A DNA stretch of 64,000 nucleotides from Beroe forskalii (lineage: Eukaryota > Ctenophora > Nuda > Beroida > Beroidae). The notes below the pieces were generated by a model that made no database searches, was not told where the DNA came from, and saw only the letters and a program-made list of their open reading frames with translations. Positions 13,014 to 25,571 of this stretch are shown piece after piece; position 1 is the stretch's first letter, and each line of letters opens with the position of its first letter. Made by a program: the position numbers and the translations under genes. The stretch spans positions 124,001 to 188,000 of the forward strand of contig WFMF01000137.1 of NCBI GenBank assembly GCA_011033025.1. The letters run 5' to 3'.

Positions 13014-13537
13014 AGTAGTTTTCAAGTCAACCGAAGATTAATTACATTTTCAAATTTTTGTGATTCAATGATAAAATTAACATAAAAGCACGATTAAAAT
13101 AATAATGGTTAAAAAGTAATTCAACATATTATGCCTCATATACAGTATAGCTTCAAAATCAGCTGAATCAATAATCACACAGTGTTCATCCTGTCACGTC
13201 GCATACACTATACATTTCATACAAACATCCTTTTTACAGTTCCATTCCACTACAACAATATGTTGTGTTACAGCATCCGACATTCAACAGGGAGGTGCCC
13301 GTTTTGAGGAGAACACAACATGCTCAACAACGTAATTAAAGTACGTAATTATATCAAAACGTAGTTAGATTACAACGAATACTGCACGATGTGCAGAGTA
13401 CAATACATGAATACAATACATGAGTACAATACATGGGTACTATACATGTGGATACACGGACCCATACTTACACCCCACTAAGAGTGAGCATTGACAAGAG
13501 TAAGATCTTCTGTAGCACATCACCAGACATGACAGAG

Positions 13538-16500
13538 TTACATCTTATGTAGGAAGAGGTGACGATCAGCCTTTCTACCCAGTATGATGCTCTGGATCAG
13601 CCAGTTGATGGTCACGATGTCAACGTCGAAATTCATGGTCGTTGCCGAGGGCTTTCTGTTCCCTTCCGATACCACGATAGTTGGGTACGCGAACTCACTC
13701 GCTCCTGAAAGAAATAGAAATTTAAGGAAATAATAAATTAAAGAAAGTAAGATCAAGTACCAAACACGGAATTATGAGTAAAATAAAGTCAGCCATAAAG
13801 CAATGAGAAACCAGAACACGCCCGGCAGGTAACAGGAAGTTCCAGATAAAAGCAGGAGTGTCGTTTTTCCTGCAGGAACCACGAGGTTGCAGGAGAATCA
13901 CATTTACCATCACAACTTACCACATCTTACATCACAACTCACCACATCACAACTTGACACATCACAACTCACCACATATTACAATTTACCACATCAAAAA
14001 TTACCACTTCTTACCACATCACATCTTACCACATCACATCTTACCACATCTTGCCACATCTCAACTTACCACATCTTAACCACATCACAACTTACCACTT
14101 CTTACCACATCACAACTTAACACATCACATCTTACCACATCACAACTCTACACATCTTACCACATCACAACTTACCACATCTTACCACATCACAACTTAC
14201 CACATCTGAACCAGCGCTTCAGAGCGTTGCCTCCCCCGTTCTCGATAATCTGAAGCCAGGTGTCCTTGAAGGCGTTACTGCCCTGAAGATACACGATCTC
14301 ATCGGCAAACGGCTTGGGGGGATTCTTGGTGTGGTTCTTTGACTGGGGAACGTAATGCCTCGTGACCAGGTCCATTCCTGGTGAGGGAAATAGAGATGGA
14401 TTTATAGCCAGGGTGGTGACAATATGTCAATTAAATAGCAACAATGATGACACTATTTCTTGGGTATTCAGAAAAATTGTCAGGAAAATAAATAATTGAC
14501 TTATTGGCAATTCCAGGGAAGCATTCCAAGGACCAAGAGTAATGTATGTAAAACTAACATGTTAATAATCACCTCGGGGTAGGTACATGCAGTACTCGAT
14601 TTCAGGAATTCGGCATTGTTCAAACGTGCAATTGCGAGTAATAACTTGATCCAACCACTTTTTCTTCACACACGGTACACCTGAGCCAGAGTTTTCCTTA
14701 ATAAACGGTACCCCTGAGTCAAGACATACCTTGACACATAATACCTGAGTCAAGGTATACCTTATTACCTTAACAGACAAATTTTTGTGCCCGTTTCGTC
14801 CTATCTGTACGTTTCTACCTTTTTTATACATCCGGACAGTGACAGTCGCACTGAATCTAGCAGCCACCTCCAATCTCCATTCTACCTACACCTCTACCCA
14901 TCTCTACAGTCTACATCTCATTCATGCTTCATCCGTCCACAACGCCCAAACAAAAAGACGATTAACAAAAAGTTAAACTCTTGTCAATAATACTTCGTCT
15001 AATACACGAGCAACACTGACAGTAACTGACCTAGTAGGAGAGCTCTGAGGTAGGTTTCACTGTGCGAAGGCTTCACTGAGATGAGTACTGTGTTCTTCGT
15101 ATCACTCGGAATGGTGTCGTACACTATACCTGTAACGAGGGTAATGAGGGACTCAGAAACACAGTGTCACACCTGTAACGTCGTAACGATCCCGGTAATT
15201 GGGAGCCAATCACTGCACTAATTGGAATCCCGGTGGCGTGAACTTATTGCAATCGGAGCAAGGTTTCTGGTGAAATCAAATTGTAAATCATATTGATGTT
15301 CCCGAATAGTAATTATTAGCTAAATTCCATAAAAGTTCGGGTTTCAATGTTTCATTGTTGAAAACATTGAGAGATGAGAGCTTACCTCCACCCTTGGTGA
15401 TGAGCTTCGCATAGCTGTCTTTCCTGAGCCCGGCCACGTGTATCTGACTGTCCTCCTGAGCCTCACACGACAACACAAACTTGATGTCTGAAAGTGAAAC
15501 AATGATGTCTGAAACAATGATGGTCGATACGTCAGAAATGTGATAATGGCAGATTGAGATTATTATGGAAGATATTCAGAATCTAGATCAGAGTTTGGTC
15601 TAGATTTTACAGTTTGGCATACATCCAGGCCAGTGATAGCAGCTTGAAAACGCCCGCGCACATTACCTCTGAACATGTCCGGTGACGGTGAGCACTCGAG
15701 GTCCGGGGAGCAGTCCACCGCAACGTTCAGGTCGCTGGCGTGTCCTTTGCCAGCGGGAAGACTGAAGGGGAGCGAGGGTACCGGGCTGAACGTGTCCTGA
15801 GATTCAGGAGTTGTGGCAATAGAATAGTGCAAGTTATTGGCCCGAATGCAGAAGTTAATGATTTCCCTTATCTTTAAGGAAAAGCCTTAAAATTAAGGGT
15901 TTCCTTCAAAAAATGACCTTTTCCCTTGAAACCAGTGGCAAATCTTGGAGAATTTAGGGCGTTTGAACTCGAAATTATGGTTTTCCGGCACGAGGGCACC
16001 CATGCTGGTGTGAACAAGCCATCTCAAGTTCGGAAATATGCATGCAGTACCAAAGTAGAGCGTCAAGAAGAGGTTCACTAAAAAGGGGTGTGATAGGCTT
16101 ACTTAGGGTGTGATAGGCTTACTTAGGAGCTTACTGGAGTGATAGGCTTACTTAGGGTGTGATAGGCTTACTTAGGAGTGTGATAGGCTTACTTAGGAGT
16201 GTGATAGGCTTACTTAGGGGTGTGATAGGCTTACTTAGGAGTGTGATAGGCTTACTTAGGGGTGTGATAGGCTTACTTAGGAGTGTGATAGGCTTACTTA
16301 GGAGTGTGATAGGCTTACTTAGGAGTGTGATAGGCTTACTTAGGGTGTGATAGGCTTACTTAGGAGTGTGATAGGCTTACTTAGGAGTGTGATAGGCTTA
16401 CTTAGGGTGTGATGATAGAGCTTACTTAGGAGTGTGATAGGCTTACTTAGGAGTGTGATAGGCTTACTTAGGAGTGTGATAGGCTTACTTAGGGTGTGAT

Positions 16501-19500
16501 AGGCTTACTTAGGAGTGTGATAGGCTTACTTAGGAGTGTGATAGGCTTACTTAGGAGTGTGATAGGCTTACTTAGGAGTGTGATAGGCTTACTTAGGAGT
16601 GTGATAGGCTTACTTAGGAGTGTGATAGGCTTACTTAGGAGTGTGATAGGCTTACTTAGGAGTGTGATAGGCTTCCTTAGGAGTGTGATAGGCTTACTTA
16701 GGAGTGTGATAGGCTTACTTAGGAGTGTGATAGGCTTACTTAGGAGTGTGATAGGCTTACTTAGGAGTGTGATAGGCTTACTTAGGGGTGTGATAGGCTT
16801 ACTTAGGAGTGTGATAGGCTTACTTAGGAGTGTGATAGGCTTACTCAGGAGTGTGATGGCTTACTCAGAAGTGCGATAGGCTTACTTAGGACTTTAGGAG
16901 TGTGATTGGCTTACTTAGGAGTGTGATAGGCTTACTTAGGAGTGTGATAGGCTTACTAAGGAGTGTGATAGGCTTACTTAGGAGTGTGATAGGCTTACTC
17001 AGGAGTGTGATAGGCTTACTTTGGGTGTGATAGGCTTACTTAGGAGTGAGGGTGTGATAGGCTTACTTAGGAGTGTGATAGGCTTACTTAGGAGTGTGAT
17101 AGGCTTTGGCTTACTTAGGAGTGTGTGATAGGTGTGATTTACTTAGGAGTGTGATAGGCTTACTTAGGAGTGTGATAGGCTTACTTAGGAGTGTGATAGG
17201 CTTACTTAGGAGTGTGATAGGCTTACTTAGGAGTGTGATAGGCTTACTTAGGGTGTGATAGGCTTACTTAGGAGTGTGATAGGCTTACTTAGGAGTGTGA
17301 TAGGCTTACTTAGGAGTGTGATAGGCTTACTTAGGAGTGTGATAGGCTTACTTAGGAGTGTGTGATAGGCTTACTTAGGAGTGTGATAGGCTTACTTAGG
17401 AGTGTGATAGGCTTACTTAGGAGTGTGATAGGCTTACTTAGGAGTGTGATAGGCTTACTTAGGAGTGTGATAGGCTTACTTAGGAGTGTGATAGGCTTAC
17501 TTAGGAGTGTGATAAGCTTACTTAGGAGTGTGATAGGCTTACTTAGGAGTGTGATAGGCTTACTTAGGAGTGTGATAGGCTTACTTAGGAGTTTGATAGG
17601 CTTACTTAGGAGTGTGATAGGCTTACTTAGGAGTGTGATAGGCTTACTTAGGAGTGTGATAGGCTTACTTAGGAGTGTGATAGGCTTACTTAGGGAGTGT
17701 GATAGGCTTACTTAGGGAGTGTGATAGGCTTACTAGAGGTGTGATAGGCTTAGGGAGTGGATTGGGGTAGTTATCAGTGGATTGGGGGTTATGGGTTGAA
17801 TTAACAATGGTTATGGGTTATGAGTGGATAGGCTTTTGTGGTGGGTTATGGAGTGGATTGTGGTGGGACTATGGAATTTGGGGTTAATATGAGTGGATTG
17901 GGGTGGGTTATGAGTGGAAAGGGGTGGGTTATGAGTGGATTGGGATGGGTTATGAGTGGAAAGGAATGGGTTATGAGTGGGCGGGGCTTAGTCACTTCCC
18001 ATAAAATAAATCTCAAAATAGGGGGTTTTTGGCGAAAAATGAAGATTTAGCGTTTAACTTAAATCTTAAATTTGCCCGGTTTATCCCAAATTGACCCATT
18101 ATGGGTAAATGCGATGTATCTAGGTGAAAAATTTCAACGGCGTTCGACTCAGCGCTCAAAAATACATGGGAAAGATGTTATTTATAACAAAAGGGTCAAA
18201 ATACGGCCTTTTCCCCTCATAGGCCCAATTCAAAGGTGCCCACTGAACCACGACCCTTTATACCATAATTTTCCAGTGACCCCAAAATTGCAATAAACAG
18301 TCATTCAAAAACCCAGGCCCTGATTTTTCGCCAAAAAAAAGCCCTTTCTTCACCCAAAACTTCCACTCACTTAGGGTGCACGTGGCTTGCCCTTCGCGTG
18401 TGAACCAAACTCAAAATGTCCAAAATTTTAATAAACACAAATTACCAGGCCCCATCAACTCACCCCTTTCAACTCAAAACCCACCCCTTTCCACTCATAA
18501 CCCACCCCTTTCCCTCAAAACCCACCCCTTTCCACTCATAACCCACCCCTTCCTCAAAACCCACCCCTTTCCACTCAAACCCACCCCAAAACCCACCCTC
18601 ATAACCCACCCCTTTCCCTCAAAACCCACCCTTTCCCCTCAAAACCCACCCCTTTCCCTCAAAACCCACCCCTTTCCACTCAAAACCCACCCTTCCACTC
18701 ATAACCCACCCTTTCCACTCAAAACCCACCCCTTTCCCCTCAAAACCCACCCTTTCCACTCAAAACCCCTTTCCCCTCAAAACCCACCCCTTTCCCCCCA
18801 CCCCTTTCCCACCCCCTTTCCCCTCATAACCCACCCCTTTCCCTCATAACCCACCCTTTCCACTCAAACCCACCCCTTTCCACTCAAAACCCACCCCTTT
18901 CCTCATAACCCACCCCTTTCCACTCAAAACCCACCCCTTTCCCTCATAACCCACCCCTTTCCTCATAACCCACCCTTCCACTCATAACCCACCCCTTCCC
19001 CTCATAACCCACCCCTTCCACTCCCTCAAAACCCACCCCTTTCCACTCATAACCCACCCCTTTCCCCTCATAACCCACCCCAATCCACTCAAAACCCACC
19101 TTTCCCCTCATAACCCACCCCCTCAAAACCCACCCTTTCCCCTCATAGCCACCCCTTTCCCTCAAAACCCACCCCTTTCCACTCATAACCCACCCCTTTC
19201 CACTCAAAACCCCACCCCTTTCCCACTCAAAACCCACCCTTTCCACTCAAAACCCACCCCTTTCCACTCAAAACCCACCCCTTTCCCCTCAAACCCACCC
19301 CTTTCCACTCAAACCCACCCCTTTCCCCTCAAAACCCACCCCTTTCCCCTCAAAACCCACCCCTTTCCACTCATAACCCACCCCTTTCCCTCTCAAACCC
19401 CCCCTTTTCCTCAAACCCACCCCCATCCTCAAAACCCACCCCCTTCCCTCATAACCCACCCCTTTCCCTCAAACCCACCCCTTTCCCTCAAAACCCACCA

Positions 19501-22433
19501 CCCCTCAAAACCCACCCCTTTCCACTCAAAACCCACCCCTTTCCACTCAAAACCCACCCCTTTCCCTCAAAACCCACCCCTTTCCACTCAAACCCACCCC
19601 TTTCCCACCTTTCATAAAACCCACCCCTTTCCCCTCAAAACCCACCCCTTTCCCCTCAAAACCCACCTTTCCACTCAAAACCACCCCTTTCCTCAAAACC
19701 CACCCTTTCCTCAAAACCCACCCCTTTCCATAAAACCCACCCTTTCCCTCAAAACCCACCCCTTTCCCTCAAAACCCACCCCTTTCCACTCAAAACCCAC
19801 CCCATAACCATTTCCCTCAAACCCACCCCTTTCCCTCAAAACCCACCCTTTCCACTCATAACCCACCCCTTCCCTCGCCCCCTTTCCCTCAAAACCCACC
19901 CCTTTCCTCAAAACCCACCCTTTCCCTCAAAACCCACCCCTTTCCACTCAAAAACCCCTCATAACCCACCCTTTCCACTCAAAACCCCCCTTTTTCCCTC
20001 AAAACCACCCCTTTCCACTCAAAACCCACCCACTCAAAACCCACCCTTTCCCTCAAAACCCACCCTTTCCCATACTCAAACCCACCCCTTTCCCTCATAA
20101 ACCCACCCCTTTCCTCAAAACCCACCCCTTTCCTCAAAACCCACCCCTTCCTCAAAACCCACCCCTTTCCACTCAAACCCACCCCTTTCCCCTCAAAACC
20201 CACCCCTTTCCCTCAAACCCACCCTTTCCACTCAAACCCACCCCCTTTCCCCTCAAAACCACCCCTTCCCTCAAAACCCACCCCTTTCCACTCATAACCC
20301 ACCCCTTTCCCTCAAAACCCACCCCTTTCCCTCAAAACCCACCCTTTCCCTCATAACCCACCCTTTCCACTCAAACCCACCCTTTCCACTCAAAACCCAC
20401 CCTTTCCCTCAAAACCCACCCCTTTCCTCAAAACCCACCCCTTTCCCTCAAAACCCACCCCCCACCCTTTCCCATAACCCACCTTTCCACTCAAAACCCA
20501 CCCTTTCCACTCAAACCCACCCTTTCCCCCCACCCCCATTCCTCAAAACCCACCCCTTTCCTCAAAACCCACCCTTTCCACTCAAACCCACCCTTTCCAC
20601 TCATAACCGACCCTTATGCTCCTCAAGCGACCTTTTCCTTTACTTTTGGAGCATTTCCCAATTTTAAGCATTTCCTTATTTTTAAGCATTTCCATTTAGG
20701 ATCCTCTATTTCTGCATACGTTTATTTATTTATGTGATTGAAATCCAAGCAAATTTGATGACGAACAAACACCAAGAAAATTGATGATATTCAATCTCGT
20801 CTTATCATTAAATGTCAAGAACTGTGCTCAGACATTGCACGACTCCAAAAACCCAGCTCACCGGTTCACTGTCCTCGCTGTCCTCTGACACCTCCACCAG
20901 TTCCAGCTTCTTCAAGCCCTCAGGGTTCAGGTAGAGGGGTGCGTCATCAGGGGGGAGGGCAGGAGGTAGGGTGTCCATGTCATCACCAGCCACCTCAGCG
21001 CCTCGGGCACAGTCATCCGATGTCATGGACTGGGGGAGGTGATGAGGTTCATGATAGTGTTCACAAGGACTTAATTAGTCTCGCTACTAGCTTGATATAT
21101 TCATAAATAATAAAAAGTTTTGCAGCATTATACTGAAATATCCTTTTTTCCAGTATATTAAAAGGGACGGCACCTTTCATGTATCCAAATAGGTAGACAC
21201 TGAAATTGGACCTAGCTCATAGATAATGGATCTTACCGAAAATAAGTTCTCCGAGTCACTTGCTTCAGGTCTGTCAGGAGGTAGAGGGGTGGATGATGTG
21301 GTTTTCTCAATGTCAAATGAGCCTAGTGAAATGTGTGGCACGTTCGTTTGGAGAACAACTGCCATCTCCTGAAATCATCGATGATCACTCCCGACTTCTT
21401 CTTGAATTATGAATTTGAATTTGAATATCATAGATGCATATAGCGCTTCAAGGAATGAGAGATGAATTTGTCATCACTTAAGTGACAGCTGACGCCTGAC
21501 AGCTCTTTATCATAATTGCGATGAAATCGAACACCTAGGTTCCAAATAATTTATTTTGCCATAGTTTTTTTTCAAATTTTACAGCATTTTCCGTCTTATG
21601 CACCTAGAACTTTGCATTGTTCAAAAATGCAAGTCAGCAGTTCTAAAACCAGATACAATGCAGCTCTGGGAGTTTTACAGTGTAGTCTAAAACATCTGTG
21701 CACAGTCCCGCCAGAAGTTTTGGCATACAAATTATGTGGAACGAAGGTGTCTCAAACTAACGTGTTTCTCACCCTTGCAAACTCCATCAGTTTTTCAGAC
21801 TCTCCCAAGTAGAATGACCGTGTGAACTTCCTGTCCTTGGTTCTGCATGTAATCTCGAGTGGGGCAGGCTCGTTCTTTCCTGAGTACAGAACCTGATTAA
21901 ATTTGACGTGATTTGAAACCCTAGACTTATTATTATGTATGAAAAATGCAGGAGTTCTAGTTGCTAGTTCAAATACGTAATTATCTATGCTTGAGCATAG
22001 GAACAGAATATTGATCTAAGTATTTTGTTACTTCGTTACTTTGTATAAGCAACCATAACTATTTTTTTTTCTCTACGAAATACTTTATGTATCAGGAGCT
22101 TTTGAAGATGAAGCTTTCAGCAACATGGTAGTTTCCACATTGCTGATGGCGTCCAACAACACTTTTCGGGCGTCATGTAAACTCACGATTTGGTTGCTGG
22201 GGAATGCTGCCGTTGCTGCTCCTACTGGCCTCGTAGCCGGACATGCTGCCCCTAGTGCTGCCTCCTGAACTGACACATTCCGTGGAACTTCCCAACAACT
22301 TTATCTCCTGCACCCGTTCCATAATCCTATTGAGGTTCTTAGGTAAATCCACCTTGTTATCTGCCGTATATAGCATTTCATATTGTAATGATCTAACATC
22401 AACTGCGAATGCAGTCGTTCGACTCATGTTCAT
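13538..22433 (-). CDS. Tandem-BRCT protein, 53BP1-like, copy A
   Basis: Ten exons join in frame to 478 codons: 22187-22433, 21773-21879, 21237-21368, 20862-21029, 15667-15796, 15386-15487, 15031-15129, 14573-14680, 14201-14377 and 13538-13704 (TAA). Exons 1-5 encode a Ser/Pro/acidic, probably disordered N-terminal half. Exons 6-8 form a first BRCT (FVLSCEAQ, LITKGGGIVYDTI, VPCVKKKWLDQVI, then YLPRG). Exons 9-10 form a second (EIVYLQGSNAF, TINWLIQSIILGR, ends HKM). Order and spacing resemble the C-terminal BRCT pair of TP53BP1, which binds phosphorylated or p53-type partners in DNA-damage signalling, but no Tudor domain is seen. Start: ATG 22433, reading MNMSRTT; RPL36 begins just upstream, so there is little room for more exons. 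Splice sites look canonical. Family call moderate, BRCT call good. Confidence 0.75.
13915..14200. repeat. Minisatellite repeating the exon 9 donor site (copy A)
   Basis: Units of CACATCACAACTTAC and CACATCTTAC abut the 3' edge of BRCT exon 9. On the gene strand the exon ends ATGTG and the donor is GTAAGTTGTG. The array then repeats GATGTGGTAAG, so each unit repeats the exon end and its donor. The copy B array (43266-43853) is about twice as long. Confidence 0.8.
16087..17756. repeat. 21-bp satellite in BRCT intron 4
   Basis: The unit GTGTGATAGGCTTACTTAGG plus A repeats about 78 times with few changes. Because it is 21 bp long, it stays open as a 7-residue plus-strand repeat, which is not evidence of coding. 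It lies in the intron between BRCT exons 4 and 5 and is absent from copy B. On the gene strand each unit contains AAGTAAGC, a weak donor-like match. Confidence 0.9.
17757..20625. repeat. G/C-skewed satellite of about 20 bp with an inverted junction
   Basis: From about 17757 to 17985 the plus strand reads GAGTGGAAAGGGGTGGGTTA. From about 18440 to 20625 it carries the complement, AACCCACCCCTTTCCACTC, roughly 100 times with unit lengths of about 17-21. The arrays therefore face each other across a unique segment of about 450 bp, which has its own small inverted repeat (TTTTTGGCGAAAAATGA and TGATTTTTCGCCAAAAA). On the gene strand most of the array is G-rich. Copy B lacks all of this. Confidence 0.85.
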
Positions 22434-22562
22434 GAAGTTAATAGTCACTTGTAAAACTAATGATATATCATTCTATAACCTTGAAGTAGGGCAAACAAAG
22501 AACTCAGGGTGAAGCAATGAAACAACAACTGTGAATACATAAAAAACTCCAAGATTTTCAAA

Positions 22563-23132
22563 TTAGGCTTGAGCAGCTTGGGCCTTCCTCTGGGCTTGCA
22601 GACAGGCGATCATTTCTTCCCTCTTCTTCTTGCCTCTCTTGTGAGTTCCCAGTCGCTTTTTGCAGAACTTGAGGGCACGTTTGTCTCGGTTCACTTTGAG
22701 AAGTTCCATAACTCTCCTCTCGTAAGGACTGAATCCTGACACCTGAAAACAGGACGGTGTGTATAATAGTTTGACATACAGAAAGAAATTATAATGAACT
22801 ATCTGTTAGACCCCAGCTATCCGGTGCATTCCGCAGAACATGCCCTAAGTTGGTAAGGTCGCAGTATGCACCGATTAGTTAGAACATGTTCTGACAGAGT
22901 ATTATGTACCACATATCACGCAAAAAACCTGTTGAATTGAATCGAAGAGATTGAAAATCAAAGAATTGATGATACAAAGTGGACTATTTACCTCTCTGAC
23001 GACATCTCTGATCAGTTTGACTCGCTTGCTCCTTTTGCCTTTTCTCTGGGAGGGTTTCTCGCGTTTCGGGAGTTTGGTTACCTTGTGGCCCTTGTCAAGC
23101 CCAACACATAGCTCCATGGCGGGAGGAGTCAT
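22563..23132 (-). CDS. RPL36: 60S ribosomal protein L36 (eL36), copy A
   Basis: Two coding exons, 22992-23132 and 22563-22742, join in phase to 106 residues, close to the usual 105 or so. Exon 1 starts [20 protein letters not shown] and exon 2 reads [16 protein letters not shown], then [15 protein letters not shown], the eL36 signature. It is a structural protein of the large cytosolic ribosomal subunit. The intron has GTAAAT and TTTTCAG ends. An acceptor-like CTGAG lies just before the ATG, so a 5' UTR intron is likely. The N-terminal third is more diverged than the C-terminal part. A second copy with the same protein sequence is at 48921-49489. Downstream on the same strand is the BRCT gene, about 130 bp away. 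Confidence 0.95.
22822..22892. other. Interleaved inverted repeats in the RPL36 intron
   Basis: CGGTGCAT (22822-22829) pairs with ATGCACCG (22866-22873). AGAACATG (22835-22842) pairs with CATGTTCT (22885-22892). The order is interleaved, as in a pseudoknot, or the two stems are alternatives. Copy B keeps all four segments at 49180-49250. Ribosomal protein introns often host snoRNAs, but no convincing full box set was seen. Confidence 0.35.
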
Positions 23133-23436
23133 CCTCAGCGGGGGAATTGTAAGCAATAAAACCACCTGATTCCAACCTTAGATCAACAATAGTTTCCAGG
23201 ATTAAAATCAAGAGTTTTCAAGACCAAATTCTTGTCTACAGCAAGTTGCTGTGAAAGAATGTAATCACACATTGAACAGAAGGCCCAGTTATACACCCCA
23301 TGCAATACTGCATTGTTTATATCTAGCCGGTATGCATTCGATATAACAATCTTTGCCTTAGATTTTGACGTTGTGCAACAAAGTTCCAGGGAACAAAGAT
23401 AGGTATAGTCGTTGGAGAGTTCTGTGGCTTGGCTAC

Positions 23437-23691
23437 ATAATAATAATAATAATATCAATTTTTTACAGCACTCATTCTAAAAATATCCTTTCTTCCCATA
23501 TAAAAAGAGGCAAATTCCATGTGCTGAGGGCAGACATCAAGTCAATTATGAAAACTGTTAATAGAGTCACCCACTAAGGACTAATAATAGTTATATGGTT
23601 AATTATATTGGAAATAAATTTGAATAAATGTAACTAAAAGTGTACTCTTTAAAACTAGTACATACCATTTAAATTAAGATGTATGAAAATT
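23437..23691 (-). mobile_element. LINE 3' tail inserted in copy A only
   Basis: About 255 bp from ATAATAATAATAATA to GATGTATGAAAATT match the 3' end of the LINE tail at 7991 onward. Copy B runs straight from GGCTTGACTAC to AAAGATGACTG (about 49784-49804), so it carries the empty site. The (ATT)n tail on the minus strand marks the 3' end. There is no coding part. Confidence 0.8.
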
Positions 23692-24153
23692 AAAGATGAC
23701 TGTATTTGTTCAACAAAGAAGGTCGAGCATACGGGGATAAATACATATCGAATCAAAAGTTCCAGGCAAAAAGATTGGGAAAAGAGCTTGTCATATGAAA
23801 AAAAACAGCGCAGAAGTCTCAAATCAATCCTTTCCATCTATGAAATAAATGGAAATTGAGAAACTACAGCTTCACGGCAGCTTTAAAACGACGAAGTCAG
23901 CCAACGCAAACGGGATTCCCACGACGAAATTTGCTCAAACTGAAGAGAACTGGTAGCGCTCGATTTTTTTCACAAGATGAACGACACAATTATGGTGGCG
24001 CGCCGCGCAATTCTATCTGAATTTTGTCCAATGATTTTTGCCTATCCAAGCGCGCGTTTTCCTTGCCTGGTGATACCAGGCCCGCTGACACTACGCGGCA
24101 CGTCACTCGGCAGGGTCAATCATCGATAGGAAATACGCCACGTAACTTTTTGG

Positions 24154-24314
24154 TTCCCCTAACCAGCGGCTTGCCGTAACCTGCACTCCGTGCGCGAAAC
24201 CAGGGTCCTGGTTAGGGCAAACTATCAATGTGATGTTGCCATTGTTGCCCTAACCAGCGCCCTGGTTTCGCGCACGGTCGCACGGAGTGCGCGCGGCGCC
24301 CCTGGTTAGGGGAA
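24154..24314. mobile_element. Palindromic MITE upstream of RPL36, copy A
   Basis: Terminal TTCCCCTAACCAG faces CTGGTTAGGGGAA. Inside, GCGCGAAACCAGGG, then CCTGGTTAGGGCAA, faces TTGCCCTAACCAG, then CCCTGGTTTCGCGC. Most of the element can fold on itself. It is also present in copy B at 50261-50425, so it predates the duplication. Confidence 0.7.
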
Positions 24315-24375
24315 GTGTGATGCTATGTCACATTTCGACGCGCGCGAGGTAACCACATGGGCGGGCCGGGCGTCA

Positions 24376-25571
24376 CACCGCGTAACTCCGATCCTGGGCG
24401 TTACGCCGCGTAACTCCTGGGCGTTACGCCGCATAACTCAGCTGGGCGTTACGCCGGGTAACTCAGCTGGGCCTGGGCGTTACACCGCGTAACTCCTGGG
24501 CGTTACACCGCGTAACTCCTGGGCGTTACGCCACGTAACTCAGCTGGGCGTTACGCCACGTAACTCAGCTGGGCGTTACGCCGCGTAACTCAGCTGGGCG
24601 TTACGCCGCGTAACAAAGCTGGGCGTTACGCCGCGTAACTCCTGGGGCCCTGGGCGGTACGCCGCGTAACTCCTTGGCGTTACGTTGCGTAACTCCTGGA
24701 CGTTACGCCGCGTAACTCCTTGGCGTTACGTTGCGTAACTCCTGGACGTTACGCCGCGTAACTCCTGGACGTTACGCCGCGTAACTCCTGGACGTTACGC
24801 CGCGTAACTCCTGGACGTTACGCCTTGTAACTCCTGTACGTTACGCCTTGTAACTCCTGTACGTTACGCCTTGTAACTCCTGGACGTTACGCCTTGTAAC
24901 TCCTGGACGTTATGCCGCGTAACTCCTGGACGTTACGCCGCGTAACTCATGGACGTTATGCCGCGTAACTCCTGGACGTTACGCCGCGTAACTCATGGAC
25001 GTTACGCCGCGTAACTCATGGACGTTACGCCGCGTAACTCATGGACGTTACGCCGCGTAACTCATGGACGTTACGCCGCGTAACTCCTGGACGTTATGCC
25101 GCGTAACTCCTGGACGTTACGCCGCGTAACTCCTGGACGTTACGCCGCGTAACTCCCGGACGTTACGCCGCGTAACTCCTGGACGTTAAGTCGTGAACTC
25201 CTGGACGTTATGCCGCGTAACTCCTGGACGTTACGCCGCGTAACTCCTGGACGTTAAGTCGTGAACTCCTGGACGTTACACCGCGTAACTCCTGGACGTT
25301 ACGCCTTGTAACTCCTGTACGTTACGCCTTGTAACTCCTGTACGTTACGCCGCGTAACTCCTAGAAGTTACACCGCGTAACTCCTGGACGTTACGCCGCG
25401 TAACTCCTGGACGTTACGCCGCGTAACTCCTGTACGTTACGCCGCGTAACTCCTGTACGTAACGCCTGTACGTAACGCCGCGTAACTCCTGTACGTAACG
25501 CCGCGTAACTCCTGTAAGTTACGCCGCGTAACTCGTGGACGTTACGCCGCGTAACTCCTGGGCGTTACAGC
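24376..25571. repeat. 23-bp satellite, copy A
   Basis: The unit GTAACTCCTGGACGTTACGC plus CGC repeats about 52 times. Each junction forms the inverted motif GTTACGCCGCGTAAC. Variants carry TGGGCG, TGTACG or AGCTGGGC in place of TGGACG. The copy B array is about 2.3 times longer. It is not a CRISPR array, because no unique spacers separate the units. Confidence 0.9.

Noticed and set aside
13858..14120. Thr- and His-rich plus-strand frames
   Set aside because: Antisense to the donor-site minisatellite. No other support.
16159..17715. Plus-strand frames repeating IGLLRSV
   Set aside because: They come from a 21-bp intronic satellite. There is no flanking coding sequence or splice support, and the array is absent from the duplicate gene.
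18376..20203. Pro-rich and Gly-rich frames on both strands
   Set aside because: By-products of the C-rich satellite. Unit length varies and frames break often.
24376..25571. Possible CRISPR array
   Set aside because: The repeats are contiguous with no unique spacers, and the window is animal DNA.
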